DNA of 64,000 nt from Neocallimastix lanati (nom. inval.) (lineage: Eukaryota > Neocallimastigomycota > Neocallimastigomycetes > Neocallimastigales > Neocallimastigaceae). The DNA lies in assembly GCA_016946835.1 (NCBI GenBank), contig JACVTC010000175.1:62001-126000 (forward strand), given 5' to 3'. The notes under the pieces are model-generated. The model made no database searches, was not told where the DNA came from, and saw only the letters and a program-made list of their open reading frames with translations. The translations under genes and the position numbers were made by a program. This document shows, in pieces, positions 1 through 18,467 of this stretch. Position 1 is the first letter of the stretch, and every line of letters starts with the position of its first letter.

Positions 1-169
1 AATAAATACATAAACGATATTAATAAATCTACCTATATTTAATATTATAAACTTTTCATATTCAAACCAACTTTACGTGTCAAGATTCTCTGTATGGTAT
101 ATTAATTTCCTCGTATAAGAAAAAAATTTTTTATAATTCATAAAAATAATTTTGAAAATAAAAGTCATT

Positions 170-200
<31 letters not shown>

Positions 201-442
201 GATTAATAACAATATTTAAAATTATGTATTTTCTTTTTATTTTTTGTTTTTATTAAATATATATATACATATATTATGTTAGATTTTCAAACTAAAATTC
301 CTTTCATCAAAATTACAAAAATAAAAATTTCGTACGAAATACATGAAATTATAGTTAAAAAAAAATTAATTTAATTTAATATTTGATTTAATTACTATTA
401 AAATAAAATTTTATAATATATAATAAAATAAATAAATAAATA

Positions 443-474
<32 letters not shown>

Positions 475-1180
475 AAAAAAAATAAAAAATAAAAAATAAA
501 AAAATTACATAATACTAATAATATAGTAATAATAAAAAAATTATTTTATATAAAAACAAAAAAAAAGAGAAAAAACAAAAAAATTGAAAAAAGGATTTTT
601 AGGAAGAATTTTTTAAATAAAAAAAAAGAAGGTTCTTTAGATTTATAATATCTGGTTTTGGTAAATATAACAAAGGGATGTTATATTTATAAAAAAGAGT
701 ATTTTAATAAATAAAAAGCAAACGAAAGAAAAATTTTTATTTTAGGATAATTAAATTAATGATTTTAAATAATAATAAATTTTGTATTAAATTTTATATT
801 AAATAAACTTTTCATTAAAAGATCTTTTGTACACTATTGAACATTAATAGTTGGGTTATTTACCATTTTAATTTATATTCCCATTTCTTTATATATATTT
901 AATTTTATATCACAAATTTATTTATAAATATATTTCATTTATAATGAAATAAATATGAATAAATTAACCAGATATATTATTTCTATTAATGGTATATTTA
1001 TTTTTTCTGTAATATGAAATAAAATATTATATATAAAATGATTTTTTTTTTTTTTTTTTAAATTTTTAATTTTTTTTATTTTTTTATTTTTTCATTTTAT
1101 TTTTTTTTTTATTTTTTATTTTTTTTATTTTATTTTATTTCTTTTTTTTTTTTTATTTTATATTATTTTATTTTATTTTA

Positions 1181-1211
<31 letters not shown>

Positions 1212-1824
1212 TTATTTTTATTTTTATTTTTGTTATAATAATTTTAAATAATAATAATTTTTAATTACATATTTATAATATATTATTATTAAAATATTAT
1301 TCATAATATATAAAAATCTAAAACTTTTTTTATAATGATTATGAATGAAAAATGATTTAATATATGTATATTATTAATCTATATTCCATAATAGTATAAT
1401 AGATGAATATTTTAATTCAATTAATAAACTATTATATTTCAAATTAATTTTTCTAAATGGAAATTATATATAACAAAGAAAAAATAATAAAAAAATGAAA
1501 AAATTATTTAATATTTAAAATATTTTATGGATTAATTTATATTTATTATTTATAGAAAAAAAAAATGTATATTTTAACTAATATTTGGTTCCTTCTATTT
1601 TTTTTTAAAAAAAAAAAAAAAAAAATAAAGAAAAAATTTGTTTATTGAATATTACAATAAAAAATTTTACTATTTAATTAGACATTATTTTAAATATATA
1701 TATTTTTTCTTTATTAGTTATATACTAATATATACATATATTTGTTTAATTTATTATTAAATTATTTGTCACTTTTTTTTTTCAAAAATATTATATATTT
1801 ATCAAGCAATTAATTTAATTAAAA
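1..1824. other. AT-rich intergenic stretch
   Basis: No gene is supported here. The stretch is nearly pure A/T, with an (AT)n run near 171-194, an AAAG tetranucleotide array at 442-474, and T-rich pentamer/hexamer tracts (TTTTA, TTTTTA types) from about 1040 to 1235. Every reading frame is broken by frequent stops. Confidence 0.7.
442..474 (+). repeat. AAAG tetranucleotide microsatellite
   Basis: About eight perfect AAAG units, followed by an A-rich tail of AAAAAAT units. It is a simple-sequence repeat in non-coding DNA. Confidence 0.85.
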
Positions 1825-3975
1825 AAATTAAAATCAGCCCTGAATATAACATCAAAGATCATTCAACGATTTTCGACATTTTTTTCTTGTTTTTTTTTTT
1901 GTAAATATTACATAATCATTTTCAACAATGTTATGGATTATGATAAAATCAAATATTTGCTTAGAATAATGTCTTATTATAATATTTATAATGATAAATT
2001 GAATAATCCAGCAATTACAGATTTATTAACAAAATATAATATATAGAATGGAATTCAAAAATAACACTTTAATTTATAAAATTCTAAGCAGACATACTCT
2101 GAAATACTTAATCACCCAAACAGTTAAAAATATTAATAATTTCTAAATTAATATCAACGATGCTAACCACAACATCTTAGAAGTATTGGATGTTTTATAT
2201 ATTAGCAACATGCCCATTCATTGTTACGATGTAGTTATAGATACATTTAATGAAAAGGTTTCTCAATCACAATTTATATGACGATAAGCTTCCCAACACC
2301 TGTAGTGCATTAAAAGTTAACTTAAATGTATCGCATATAACTAATTGAAGCCTGAAATTTGACAAAATCATCTTTTGTTCCCCCCAAAAAAAAAAAAAAA
2401 AATTGTTAGATTTGTCATATATATTTTATAATTATAATGGTATAGACTACAATCAGACTATATTGCTAAATCTGTATGAGAAAGTTTATATTAAACATTA
2501 TGATAAACATAAAAATATATAAGATCTTTTGTTTAAAAATAATTTCGATGAGCAAAGCTTCTTTAAATTTTATAATTATTACAACTAGCATTATCTAAGA
2601 AAAAAACATTGAGATGTAAAATTTATCCATAACAGTGACATTCTTATTCCATCTTTTAACTGGTATATTTATGTGGTATATAATAATAAGTATTATAGAG
2701 CTCCATTAAGTTCTGGCTATAAAATCATTTTATATAAGTTTAACCGTAAAATAATCCCCCAAATGCATTAAAAACAATAGCAAAAAAATCTATATATTTA
2801 TATAAAACATTGTTTATAAAAAATATTACTATTATTATGAATGAGAATTATACTATTTTTTTACAACAAAACGTCGATGCCTTCAAAGTATTTAGAATAG
2901 GAATTAAAGATAACCAAATCATTAATTGTTAAAGATTCTTGTTTAACAATGAAAATATATCAGCCAATAAAAATTTTGATTATTACGATGATTATTTTAA
3001 GAATAAAATTTTTATTGTAAAAATAATCCCTAAGCTATTGTTGGAACTTTTAAGGTATAAAATCAAACCATTAAATAGTGATATTAAGTCTATAATGATT
3101 TTATTCAATAATTTAGGCAAGTATATTTACTCAAAATAATATTAAGTTTGAAATATTAAAAGTTGATAATTTGCACTTCTTAGACTCTAATAACTTCTTA
3201 ACTAAGATATTAGATTTGTTCAACAAGAATCGCATTTATATAGCCAATACTAATACCCAGGCTGATTTCCAATTTATTGCTTCGAATAATTATTGCAGAT
3301 TTACAGGATTCAAAATTAATAATGCATTCGCTGGAAATAACGGTAGCTCTGCTATAGATATTAATAAGGATGTTATCAATGTCCTTATGCCTTTAACAAA
3401 ATCATATGGGAATCTATTCTATTGCCCAGATCAAAGAATATTAAGATTTATGGCTTGGACAAGTTTATTAATTCTTTGTTATCTTTTACCGAATTATCAA
3501 CATATATAAAAAATGTTACTGAGTATAATATTATTTATAATTACATAATCAACATATGGGATGATAAGTATTATTACCCTTGTAAAAAAGAATGGTTTGA
3601 TTTCAGTAATGTTAACGACTCTAAAATAAAGTCGAATTTATTATTGAAAAGATTAATAAATACTCATAATCCACTGTTATTAAAGTTAAAATACAACTAT
3701 TATTATGATGATTACTATAGCCATTTTTTAAAAGTATAATAGTTAAGACGAACAACAGATTAAATTACAACGAACTAATCAATGCTGATAAGATTTATAT
3801 CAATCCACTTAACAACGATAAATTATTAACATTGTTTTCTAATAAATATTTACAAGACACCTTATTGTTATATAATCATAAATTTGTTTGTTATTGACAT
3901 CATAAATATATTGGTTATAAATCTGATATTGACTAAATATGCTTTATATACTGATGATTATATTATGTATTTTGT
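1825..3975 (+). pseudogene. Broken coding relic of unknown family
   Basis: Between two AT deserts lies about 2.1 kb of clearly protein-like plus-strand sequence: balanced codon use, Tyr/Asn/Ile/Lys-rich stretches and intact patches of up to about 110 codons near 2939-3139, 3171-3509 and 3422-3739. It is interrupted many times (of the order of ten or more breaks), so it is no longer a working gene. No ankyrin, kinase, reverse transcriptase or polymerase motif is recognisable. The origin (host family, selfish element or old virus-derived copy) cannot be decided by eye, so it is treated as a fossil and not reconstructed. The many breaks suggest it is not recent, although some intact patches remain. 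Confidence 0.55.
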
Positions 3976-4034
3976 AATATAATGATTTAAATATTTATAA
4001 ATATATTATTTTAAGTTACACGGGTTACAATAGC

Positions 4035-4065
<31 letters not shown>

Positions 4066-6366
4066 TTTAATTTATTTATTCAAATTTTAAATTTTAAATT
4101 TAAAATTTATTTTAATTTATTATTTATTATTTATTATTTAATATTTAATATTTAATATTTATTTATTATTTATATATTATTTATTTATTATTTATTTATA
4201 TTATTTATTATTATTTATTTATTATTTATTATTTATTATATTTATATTCCATTATTTTTACTATTAATTATTTATTTATTATTTACTTGTTATTAATTGT
4301 TATTATTATTTACTTGTTTTTTTTAATTCCCTTTTTTAGTATTTTTTTTTTAGTAAAACAAAACAATAATATATTTTAATAAAAATGAGATAATATTATT
4401 AATAACATCATTAAAAATTTTAACAAAATATTCATTTTCTATCATTTTTTTATTATTATTTACTCATTTCATTTTTATAAATAGTATATTAAGTTTAGTT
4501 TTAATGTGTTTAAATCAAATACTAAAATATTTTTTAAAATATATAAAATATATGAATATAACCTAAATTATCTTTTTTTATGATTAAATAACTTTTTTTT
4601 TTTTTTATAAAATAGTAATTATATAAAAATAGTTATATAAACATATTTATATATATATTATTTAATTATTTATTATTTATATATTCTATATATTCAACTA
4701 TATATTTTGACATTGTTATATAAAGTATAAATATTAAATTGTAAAGAAGCTTTCCAAGTTTGAAAAAAAAAATTGTAATAGTTATTTTATTTTTTTTTTT
4801 TATAAATTTTTTAGTTATTTAATATTTATATATGTATTTATTTACATATTTATTTATTTATTTATTTATTTATTTTACATGATTTAAACTTTTTTTTTTC
4901 TTTTGATTTCCTTTTTTTCTACATAAATAATATATAATATATTATACTATAAAACTAATATTAGTATTTATTTAATTTTTGTTATATTTAAATCGATATA
5001 TTTATTTAATTATATATATTTTAATTTATTTATAAATTTAATAATATATTTATATAGTATATTATAGTATATTACATTACAGTTACTAAACCCACAATTT
5101 TGTTTTTTTTTTTTAATTAATAATCATTAAAAATTTTCATTACATTAAATTACTTTCATAAATTTTTATATTAAATCATTCATATAAATGTTTTAATTAT
5201 CTTTATAAAAAGATAATTAAAAACTGTTTTATTCATCAATTATGATTTATATATATTATAATATAAATATATTATATATATTTAATATTATAATATATCA
5301 TATTATATATTATAATATATATGAAAAATATTTTCAACTTATAGTCAAATGTTATTACAATAAAAAAGAAAAAATATTTAATTTTTTATCTTCTTTTTTT
5401 TTATTTTTCGAAGTTAAAAAGTTATTATTATTAATTAATTATTATTAACTTTTTTTATGTAAAAAAAAAAAAAAGGAAAATAATATAGATAAAATTAAAG
5501 GTAAAGGAATTTCAAATATATATATAAATATATATATTTTTTTGTAATAAAGTAAATATTTTTTATTAATTTTATATAACAATAAGTATATGAAAGTGTC
5601 CAAAGTTTCTTAAATCTTAGAATCAATTAATTGTTTTAAATAATTGACAATAAAAAAAAGGGGATATGTAATTAGTAATTTTAATTTTAAGTTATTTATA
5701 CATTTTAATTTATTTTATTATTTAATTCTAATTTTTATTATTAAAATTTAAACTAAAAAGAAATAGAATAATAGATCATTGTTTTTAAATTTGTTTTATT
5801 AAAAAATATTTATTAAAAAGTATATATTATATAAAGATAACCCTTTAAATAGATACCCCAATTTTATATTTAAAAATTTTTAATATTAAATAATATTAAA
5901 ACTTAAATAAAATATTTATAACTAATATTTTTTTTTATAAAATCAATTATTTTTTCTTTATTAATATTAATATTTTATTATCATATTTAAAGTTACTTTT
6001 TAAATATTATAACAATAAAAATAAAAAAATATAAAAAAAGGAGAAAAAAACTAAATATATATATATATATACATAAAAGAGAAGCAATACATTAATTATA
6101 TTTAAAATTAATTGTATTTTTTTTAAAAAAAAAAATACAATTTTATAATAAAAAATCATTTATATTCAAATAACAAATAAAAGATAAAAAATAAAAATAA
6201 AAATAAAAATAAAAATAAAAATAAAAATAAAAAATAAATAAATAAATAAATAAATAAATAAATATATATATATATATAAATAATTTATTATTGCAATATA
6301 TAATAAATAAATAAATTACATTATCAAAATTATTTAAAATAAATAGTAAATATAAATAATATAAAA
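3976..6366. other. AT-rich intergenic stretch
   Basis: No gene is supported. TTTA/TTATTTA-type arrays fill about 4035-4270, with further TTTA tandem units at 4851-4877. A short inverted repeat of 11-bp arms sits near 5195-5221. A-rich AAAATA units (6196-6240) and an AATA array (to about 6265) form the probable promoter/leader of the acyl-CoA synthetase gene that starts at 6367. Confidence 0.65.
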
Positions 6367-6653
6367 ATGGCTGAAGAAAAGGTTCAAAAAATTGAAGAAA
6401 TTACCAAAAACAATGTTAAAGTCGATGAAAACGACATTAATAACAGAGGTTTTGGTCCTAATCTTTATCCAGAATTTTCTAGACCAATTACTGAAGCTCT
6501 TATTTCGAATCCACCAGGTGCTATTGAAATGACTCAATATCCAAAAAAAGAAGGAGAAGGAAAGGTATTTTTTTTTTTTTTTTAATAATAAAAAAAAAAA
6601 AAAAAAGGCAATATTTCTTCTTATTATAAATAAATCAATAAACCAATAAATTA

Positions 6654-6728
<75 letters not shown>

Positions 6729-9689
6729 TACTAAAATGAATGAAAATAAAATAATATAGCCAAGAAGAATGTTTGTCAGTGAAAAATGGGATACCCTTTA
6801 TGGTGAGCCACTTGGTGTTACTTCTCTTTTCGACAACTTAGAACTTACTACTAAGAAGAAGCGTAAATATTATTAATATAAAAAAATTATATAAGTATAA
6901 ACATAAATATTAATTAATTGAACTAAATAAAAGATTTTAAAAAATAATTTAATTAAAAATATTTATTCGTTATATTAATATATAAATCTATATTATTGAT
7001 TTATATATTATCAAAAAATAATAAACAAAAATTAATATTAGCGAACAACAGATTTATTGGTGTTAGAAATAAAAAAGAAGATGGTACTTATGGTGATTAT
7101 GAATATCAAACTTACAGTGAATTCTTTAAACATATTGAACATATTGGGTATGTAAACAAACTATATTTTTTTTTTATTTTTTAATTTATATAAGTTGAAG
7201 AGTAATATTACTATAAATAATTTTACTATTTTTTGTTGATATTTAATTATATTATTTTCATTTTATAATATATTATATAATATTCAATTATTACAATTAT
7301 ATTCAATAATTTATATTATTTTAAATTTAATATTAAAATTCTAATATATTCATAAATGAATAAATCTAATAATTTAATTCATATCTATATTTATATTAAT
7401 ATTTCTTTCTTGAAAAATAAAAATTGTTTCTATAATTCAAAAATTTCCAAATTATCAAATTTAATATATATTAATTTGTAAATTTAAAATTTATTTTTAT
7501 TTTTTATATATTATTATTATATTTAATTCTAAAGATCTTATTTCAATAAGAAATTAAATATTGAAAAAGATACTATTGTTGGTATTATTGGTATTAATTC
7601 ATTAGAATGGGTAATATTTAATTGATAATTATAATAATTAATTTAGGATAAAAAGAAAAAAAATATTATGAAAATTATATATAAATATTTTTATTATTAA
7701 TATCGCTCTTTTCATATTATTATTATTATTAATTTAAAATCCCCCCAAAAAAATACATTTGAAATTATAATAATACTGAAAAATAATCTAATGAATGAAA
7801 CAAAAAAAAAAAAAAAAAAAAAATAAGGCTTATACTATGTTTGGTACTTTCTATAATAATGGTATTATTGTTCCATTATATGATACTCTTGGTATTGCAT
7901 CTTTAGAAATGGTTATTGAACAAACCGAAATGAAAACTGTTGCTTCCAGTGCTGATAAAATTAAGCTTTTAATTTCTATCCCAAAATTCAAAGATTGTAT
8001 TAAAACCGTTATTGCATTTACTCAACCACAAGAAGAAGATATGAATACATTAAAGGAATATGGCATGAATGTTGTTGTTATCAGTGATATAGAAAAGGAA
8101 ATTGAAAATGATCCATCTATTAAAACAAATCCAATCCCAACTGATATTGAAGATACTGCTATTATATGTTATACTTCTGGTACTACTGGTAAACCAAAGG
8201 GTGTTGTTCTTACCAATCGTAATATGTTGTCCTTTGTTGGTAATGTCTATATTTGTATTCTTAGTCAACAATTATATCCATACAGTGAAAAGGATTGTTA
8301 TATATCCTATCTACCATTAGCACACGTTTTCGAACAAGCTATATTTCATAGTTTTATCTTCCTTGGAGCAAGAATTGGTTTTTACACTGGTAGTGTGAAA
8401 AATGTTATGAGTGATATTATGGCTTTAAAGCCAACTTGTTTCGTAACAGTTCCACGTCTCTTAAATCGTATCTATAGTGTTGTTAACAAAACAATTGCCT
8501 CTCGTTCATTTATTGTTCGTTTCCTCTTTAACCTTGCTTGTAAATCAAAGATGAAACGTTTAGCTAAAGGTAAGGTAACTCATTGGCTTTGGGATGGTCT
8601 AGTCTTCAAATCTATTCGTGAAAAGTTAGGTGGAGAAGTTAAGATCATGTTAGTTGGTTCTGCTCCACTTTCTGCTGAAGTTATGGACTTTATGCGTATT
8701 GCCTTCTCTTGTGAAATCTTTGAAGGTTATGGTTCTACTGAAACTGTTGGTTGTATCTCTTTAACTCGTCGTAGTGAAACTGAAGCTGGTAACAATGGTG
8801 TTCCATGGCCAGGTTGTGAAATTAAATTACGTGATATTCCAGAAATGAACTATACTTCCGAAGATAAGCCATTCCCAAGAGGTGAAATTATGGTTCGTGG
8901 TCCAAATGTTTTCAAGGAATATTTTAAAATGCCAGAAGTTACTGCAGAAAATAAGGATGAAGAAGGTTGGTGTCATACTGGTGATATTGGTATGTGGGAT
9001 GAAAAAGATCGTTTAAGAATTATTGACCGTGTCAAGAATATTTTCAAATTAGCTCAAGGAGAATATGTCGCACCAGAAAAAATTGAAAATATTTTAATTA
9101 ATCATGAATTAATAGAACAAGCTTTCGTTCATGGTGAATCCCTTCAAAATGCTTTAGTAGGTATTATTGTTCCCGATGAAAAAGAAGTTCGTAGTTATGC
9201 TTTAAATACCCTTAATATTGAAAAGGCTGAAACCATGCCATTAAAGGATCTCTACGCTCGTGAAGATTTAAAGGAAGCACTTCTTAAGGTTTTAGATAAA
9301 CATTGTCGTGCCAATGATTTAAAGGGATTTGAATGTCTTCGTAACATTATTTTAGAAACTGAACCATTCACTACCGAAAATAATTTATTGTAAGTTAATT
9401 ACTCTATAATATATAATATTTATATAAGTATAATTTAATTTAAATTAATTTATTATATGAATTAATAATAATTAATATATACATTTATTAATAATATTGT
9501 TTATATAATATAAATTTATCATCAAATATTAAAAATTAAAACAATTTATTCCTTTTTTTTTTTTTTTTTTTTTTTCTCAATATATATGAAAACAGAACTC
9601 CTGTATTTAAACTCAAGCGTAATGTTGCGATTAAGAAATACAGAAAAGCTATAGATCAAATGTATATAGAAATGGAAAAGGAAAAATAA
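6367..9689 (+). CDS. Long-chain fatty-acid-CoA ligase (acyl-CoA synthetase)
   Basis: Six exons join in frame: 6367-6564, 6760-6862, 7042-7147, 7535-7610, 7828-9389 and 9596-9689, giving 712 residues, the usual size of ACSL/FAA enzymes. It activates fatty acids with ATP and CoA through an acyl-adenylate. Seen: the AMP-binding P-loop YTSGTTGKPKG at about residue 276, the GYGSTET adenine/acyl motif at about 461, and WCHTGD followed by a DR-containing linker from about 543. The carboxy end LLTPVFKLKR, split by the last intron, is typical of the family. The junction giving PNNRFIGVR (exons 2/3) also fits family alignments. The N-terminus has no signal peptide or obvious membrane anchor; ER, lipid-droplet or peroxisome location is not shown. 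Intron 1 carries a long TTA microsatellite. The start is the first ATG of exon 1, in an A-rich context. Family assignment is secure; chain-length preference is not known. Confidence 0.93.
6654..6726 (+). repeat. TTA trinucleotide array in intron 1
   Basis: About 24 tandem TTA/ATT units lie between the first and second exons of the acyl-CoA synthetase gene. They are probably length-polymorphic and non-coding. Confidence 0.9.
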
Positions 9690-9938
9690 ATGGTATAATA
9701 ATAATAAACTAACCAAAAAAAAAAAATCATATTATTTTTCTATATAATCATTTTAAATTATTTGTAAACCTCATTTTATATCATCTACATCAATTAATCA
9801 TTATAATTAATATTAAATTTTAATAATTCATTAAGATAATAATAATACTAATAATATTAAAAAATATATAAAAAAATAAAAATTAAAATAAAATGATTTT
9901 TTTTAAGAAGTATGAAAATTATAATACTATAAATATAG

Positions 9939-9982
<44 letters not shown>

Positions 9983-10384
9983 ACCTAATTAATGAATAAA
10001 TATATATATTACCTTTTTTTTTTTTTTTTTTTTTTTTTTTGTTTTATTTGAATCCTTCTTGTATTTTTAATAGTAATAATAATAAAATTTTATTATATTA
10101 TAACATACACATATATATACATAAATACAATAAAAAAATAATAAAAATAAAAAACAAAAGTGATAATAATTATGATTGTAATAATTATACCATTCTCTCT
10201 CTCTTTCTTTCTTTCTCTCTGTTTTTCTATTATTATTATTATTACTATTATTTTATTTTAAAAAAAAAAAATTAAATATATATATATATATAAATAAAAG
10301 ATGAATGAAACCATTCTTTCATATTCACTTTCATTTCTATACATTGTATTTAACATCGTATTCTTTTCCTATTTTAAAATAAAA

Positions 10385-10443
<59 letters not shown>

Positions 10444-10539
10444 AAAAAAAGAATAAAAGTTAAGGTTGTAAAAATATAAAATATTATATGATTATAGGTT
10501 TTGATCTTTAATACTTAATAATACTTTTACTTATAAAAC

Positions 10540-10577
<38 letters not shown>

Positions 10578-10620
10578 TTAATAATACTAAATATTTAATA
10601 TTATTAATAATAAGATATTA

Positions 10621-10682
10621 ATCATAATAAATGATCTTTTGTTTTGATATTTTTTTATTATTAAAAGATCATTTATTATGAT
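10621..10682. repeat. Perfect 20-bp inverted repeat, 22-nt loop
   Basis: The arms 10621-10640 and 10663-10682 are perfect reverse complements and mixed in sequence (they contain ATGATCTTTT and its complement), so this is not a by-product of A/T runs. It could form a stable hairpin in RNA or a cruciform in DNA. There is no transcript evidence; it may be a tiny fold-back or MITE relic. Confidence 0.75.
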
Positions 10683-13573
10683 GAATTCAAATCTAATTCT
10701 TAATTTATATTGTTAATATAAATACAAAAAAAAATAAAAAAAAAAATATTTTTAATTATAATAAATCATTGGAAGTAAAAAATTAAAATTGTACAACATG
10801 AAAAAACAATAATAAAATAATAAATAATAAATAATAAATAATAAATAATAATAAATATTTATATATAACAAATATTAAATAATAAATATTTAGCATTAAT
10901 AATAAATAAAAAATAATTATTATAAATGAAATAATTAATGTTATTAAGTACAAACCATAAGTTAGTTATAAAATAAAATAAAAAAAAAAAAAAGAAGTTA
11001 ATGTATTTTTATTGACTTTTTTCATATATTTTATAACTATATAAACATTATTTATAAGATAGAAATTATCATTTACTAGTACCAATTATATATTAATTAT
11101 AGTTTGTAATAGTTACATTTGTTAATATTAGTATGCTTGATAAAATTACCAAAAGATATTTGTAAATTATTTAGGATTAATGAGTCTCATACATAAAAAA
11201 TATATATATATATTATATTAACAATAAAATATTATTACTATTGTATACCAAATGATTATTTAATAATAATCTATCCTTATTAAATTTTAATATATATTAA
11301 AAATATTTTTTCACCAATTACACATAATAATAATAATAATTAAAGTATTGTGTTGATATATTAATTTAATTTATAATATATAATTTTAATATAAATATTA
11401 TTGATAATAATATTATTAATGTTATTATTAATTTTATTGTTAGTGATTTATTGATGATATTAACTTTATAGTTAATCTTAATAGTAGTGTTATTAAAAGT
11501 ATTGATGCCATAAATCTATAAATCATCTAAATTCTCTATTCATAATGTAGAATAGTATTATTTATTAGTTGTAATATTAAATTATAATAAAATTTATTCA
11601 GATTTTGGATATAAATTTAGCATACCATTTAGATAAGTATTAAATTTATTTTCTATACTATTTATATTTATTTTTATTACTACTTATACTGCATTTAATT
11701 ATATATTAATTATTCATTATTCATTCATTAATCATACAATAAATATATATATTTTTATTTAAAAAAATATAAAATAAAATAAAAAAAAAATAAAAAATAT
11801 AAAACTGTTCAATATTAACAAGTATATATAAAAGGAAATAGATTAAATTAAAATAAATTAAAAAATAACAAATAATTAATAACCAAATCCATTTTAATTT
11901 AATTAAATTAATATATTTATATTAATTAAATAATATAAATATAATATATTATAATATATACTTAACCATAGATTTCTTAATACTCATTTTAAAAACTGTA
12001 TTAAGAATATATATACAATATATTTCAATTAATTATATATATTAAATAATATATATTTTATATAATTCATAATATATAGTATATATAAAATATATATTCT
12101 TTTTGATTAATACAGAATTAATTCAATTGTTAATACAAATCAAAATAAATTTGATGATTATAGAAATAAAAAGTTCATAAGTAAATAAACAAAATATAAA
12201 TGGATATATAAATAATGAATTAAATAAATAAGTATAAAATTTATAAATATTATTATGAGCTTTATATATTTAAATTATTAATTATAAATTAAAATTAAAT
12301 AAGAATTAGTAATCCTGAAATATTATTATTTAGAAATATAAATAAATAGTTAATTATTAAATAATATATTTAATGTCATTATTTATTATTTATTTATTTA
12401 TTAATTATATATTCATTTATATTTATTAAAATTTATCAATCTAAAATAAAACAACCGAAAATACAAAAAATAGTTATTAGTAATAATAAATAAATCATAG
12501 ATCCATAGTATTTTTTTATATTCTTTATTAAATTTTTTTCTTTTATTTTTTTTTTTATATATCTTTTTTGCTTTTTTTAAATTTTTTTTTTTAAAAAAAA
12601 AAAATAAAATAAAATTTAAATTATATATATATATATTTTTTTTAAAAAAAAAGAACATTATTTATTTAGTATTAATTATTTTTTAGATATCTCAATTACA
12701 TATATATAAATAATAAATAATTAATCAATAACACTACTTTTTTTTATCTTTATTTATATTATTTCTTAAATATAATTAAAGAAAAAAAAAAGTAGGAAAA
12801 AAAAAGACTACAGAATTATTATGAATATTGTAAATATACTTTAAATATTCATTTTTAAGAATAAATGAAAAATATTGTTATTGAGAAAATAAAAAGATAT
12901 ATACTTTTAATCATTATAAGAAACATATTCAAAAGTATGCAATTAAAAGTTTATCATCACTTTGATAATTTTTGATAATTAAATCAATATATTGTTGTAT
13001 AAATTAAATATTAAATATAAGTTAGTGTGGAAAATAAAATACGTATTAATATTAATTAACAATTTTAATTTTATATATTTTTCAAATTCAAGAATTCTAT
13101 TTATAAAACGAATAATGTATATTTTGACTATAAATCAAAAATATCAATAGAAATCATATATAAAAAAAAATTCTATTGCCTTAAAAAAATAACTAAATAA
13201 TATATATATGAGATTAAACATTAAACATTTATACGATTAATGTATATATATAAATATATTTATTTCTATTAGATATTTATTATTATTTACAATATTAAAG
13301 GATTAATTTTTCATATATAAAAAAAAAATAAAGATAAAGCAAAAAAAAATTAAAATATAATTAATATTTATTACAAGGGAATAATCACTATATATTAAAA
13401 TATAATAAATAATAAAGTTATTTTATTATTTTATTATAAATCAAAATCATAAATACAATTTTTTTTTTTTTTATTAAAAAAAAAATAAAACAATAATAGT
13501 AATTATAAAATATATGTTATTATAAATTAAAAATTTTTAGTAAAAAAAAAAAAAAATAAAATAAAATAATATA

Positions 13574-13657
13574 AAAAATAAAAATACTAATAGCATAATC
13601 AATAATAAGAAAAAATAAAAATACTAATAGCATAATCAATAATAAGAAAAAATAAAT
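13574..13657 (+). repeat. 37-nt tandem duplication
   Basis: Two essentially identical 37-nt units containing ACTAATAGCATAATCAATA lie head to tail, followed by the start of a third unit. It is a recent local duplication in non-coding DNA. Confidence 0.85.
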
Positions 13658-14132
13658 TTCAAATTTTGAATGCTGTTTTATTCTGGATTCTTATATTATA
13701 ATATATTATTAACAATAATAATAAATGAACTAATTTTATATTTCTTTTTTTTAAACTCTAATTATATATATTTATATTCCATTTATAGTTCATTTTATAT
13801 TCTAATTATTAAATAAAAAAATAATATTATATATATTATTCAGTTAATATTTATTTATATTTAAGATATTTGTTGTTCATATTTATATATACAAGAAATA
13901 AATAAATATCATAATTAAATTGATTTAGTCTATAATAATATCAAGTTTTAACCGTAATTACATTCATTTTTTTTAAAAAAAAAAAAAAAAAAAATGTTTA
14001 AAAAGGTAGATAGATATTTTTTATAAAGATTGTTAAAAACTATATAAATGTAATTATAAAAATAATAAAAGATTATTATTTATTATTTATTCTAAATTTT
14101 TTATTATAATTTGTATTGTTTATTTTAATATA

Positions 14133-14182
<50 letters not shown>

Positions 14183-14200
14183 AATTTAAAGATATTAAAA

Positions 14201-17655
<3,455 letters not shown>

Positions 17656-17891
17656 AAAATTTTTAAAATTTTAGAGAAAAAAAATTTTATAGTAATATAA
17701 TAATAATAAAATTAAATAATAATAATGATAATAAAATTTGAAATAAATTTATTTATAACAATATTCATATCGATTTTCAGTCATATTAAAATATTTAAAA
17801 AAAAATTAAGAAATAATTATTTAAAGCTATCAAAGCAAAACAATAATGCAATATAATTTAATAATTAAATTAACATATATTTAAGTAATTG

Positions 17892-17937
<46 letters not shown>

Positions 17938-18431
17938 AAAAAAAAAAGAAAAAGAAAGCAAAAGAAAAAAAATCTATTCTTAATATATAAATCAATTTTT
18001 TTTTAAAAAATTAGAAATAATAAAAAAAAAAAATTTGACAAAGTAATTATTAATATAACATACAACGAAATAATCAATTTTATTTTCTTTTATATATATA
18101 TTATAAACTTTAATTTATATATATTTATGTATTTTAAATTAGAAAAAAATAAAAAATAAAAATAAAAAAAAAAAAATAATAAAAAAAAAAATAAAAAAAA
18201 AAAAAGAATTAAATATATTTATATATAAATATATATGTAGCGATACATATATTTAATATATAAAATGATAATATAAATAAGGGAATTAGTGTATATTATA
18301 TATATATGAAATATATATATATACTTCACGATCATTTAAGATTCAGAGAAAAAAAAAATAGAAGAAAATTAAAAAAAAATTAGAGATAAAAATTTATATT
18401 TAAAATCATTCATTTATGTATCTAATTTTTT

Positions 18432-18467
<36 letters not shown>

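Larger units (their letters stand above)
9690..14200. other. 4.5-kb AT-rich intergenic region
   Basis: No gene is supported. It holds an A run followed by a T run (about 9942-9978 and 10014-10040) just past the acyl-CoA synthetase gene, a roughly 55-nt A run at about 10387-10441, an AAT array at about 10543-10577, a 20-bp inverted repeat (10621-10682) and a 37-nt tandem duplication (about 13574-13657). Open frames here are low-complexity Phe/Lys/Tyr artefacts of A/T runs. Confidence 0.65.

Noticed and set aside
10039-10275. 78-codon plus-strand frame after a T run
   Set aside because: Low-complexity Tyr/Asn/Ile; begins in a T run and ends in simple repeats.
12413-12658. 81-codon minus-strand frame
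   Set aside because: Almost entirely Phe/Lys/Asn/Ile from A and T runs; no splice partners or domain.
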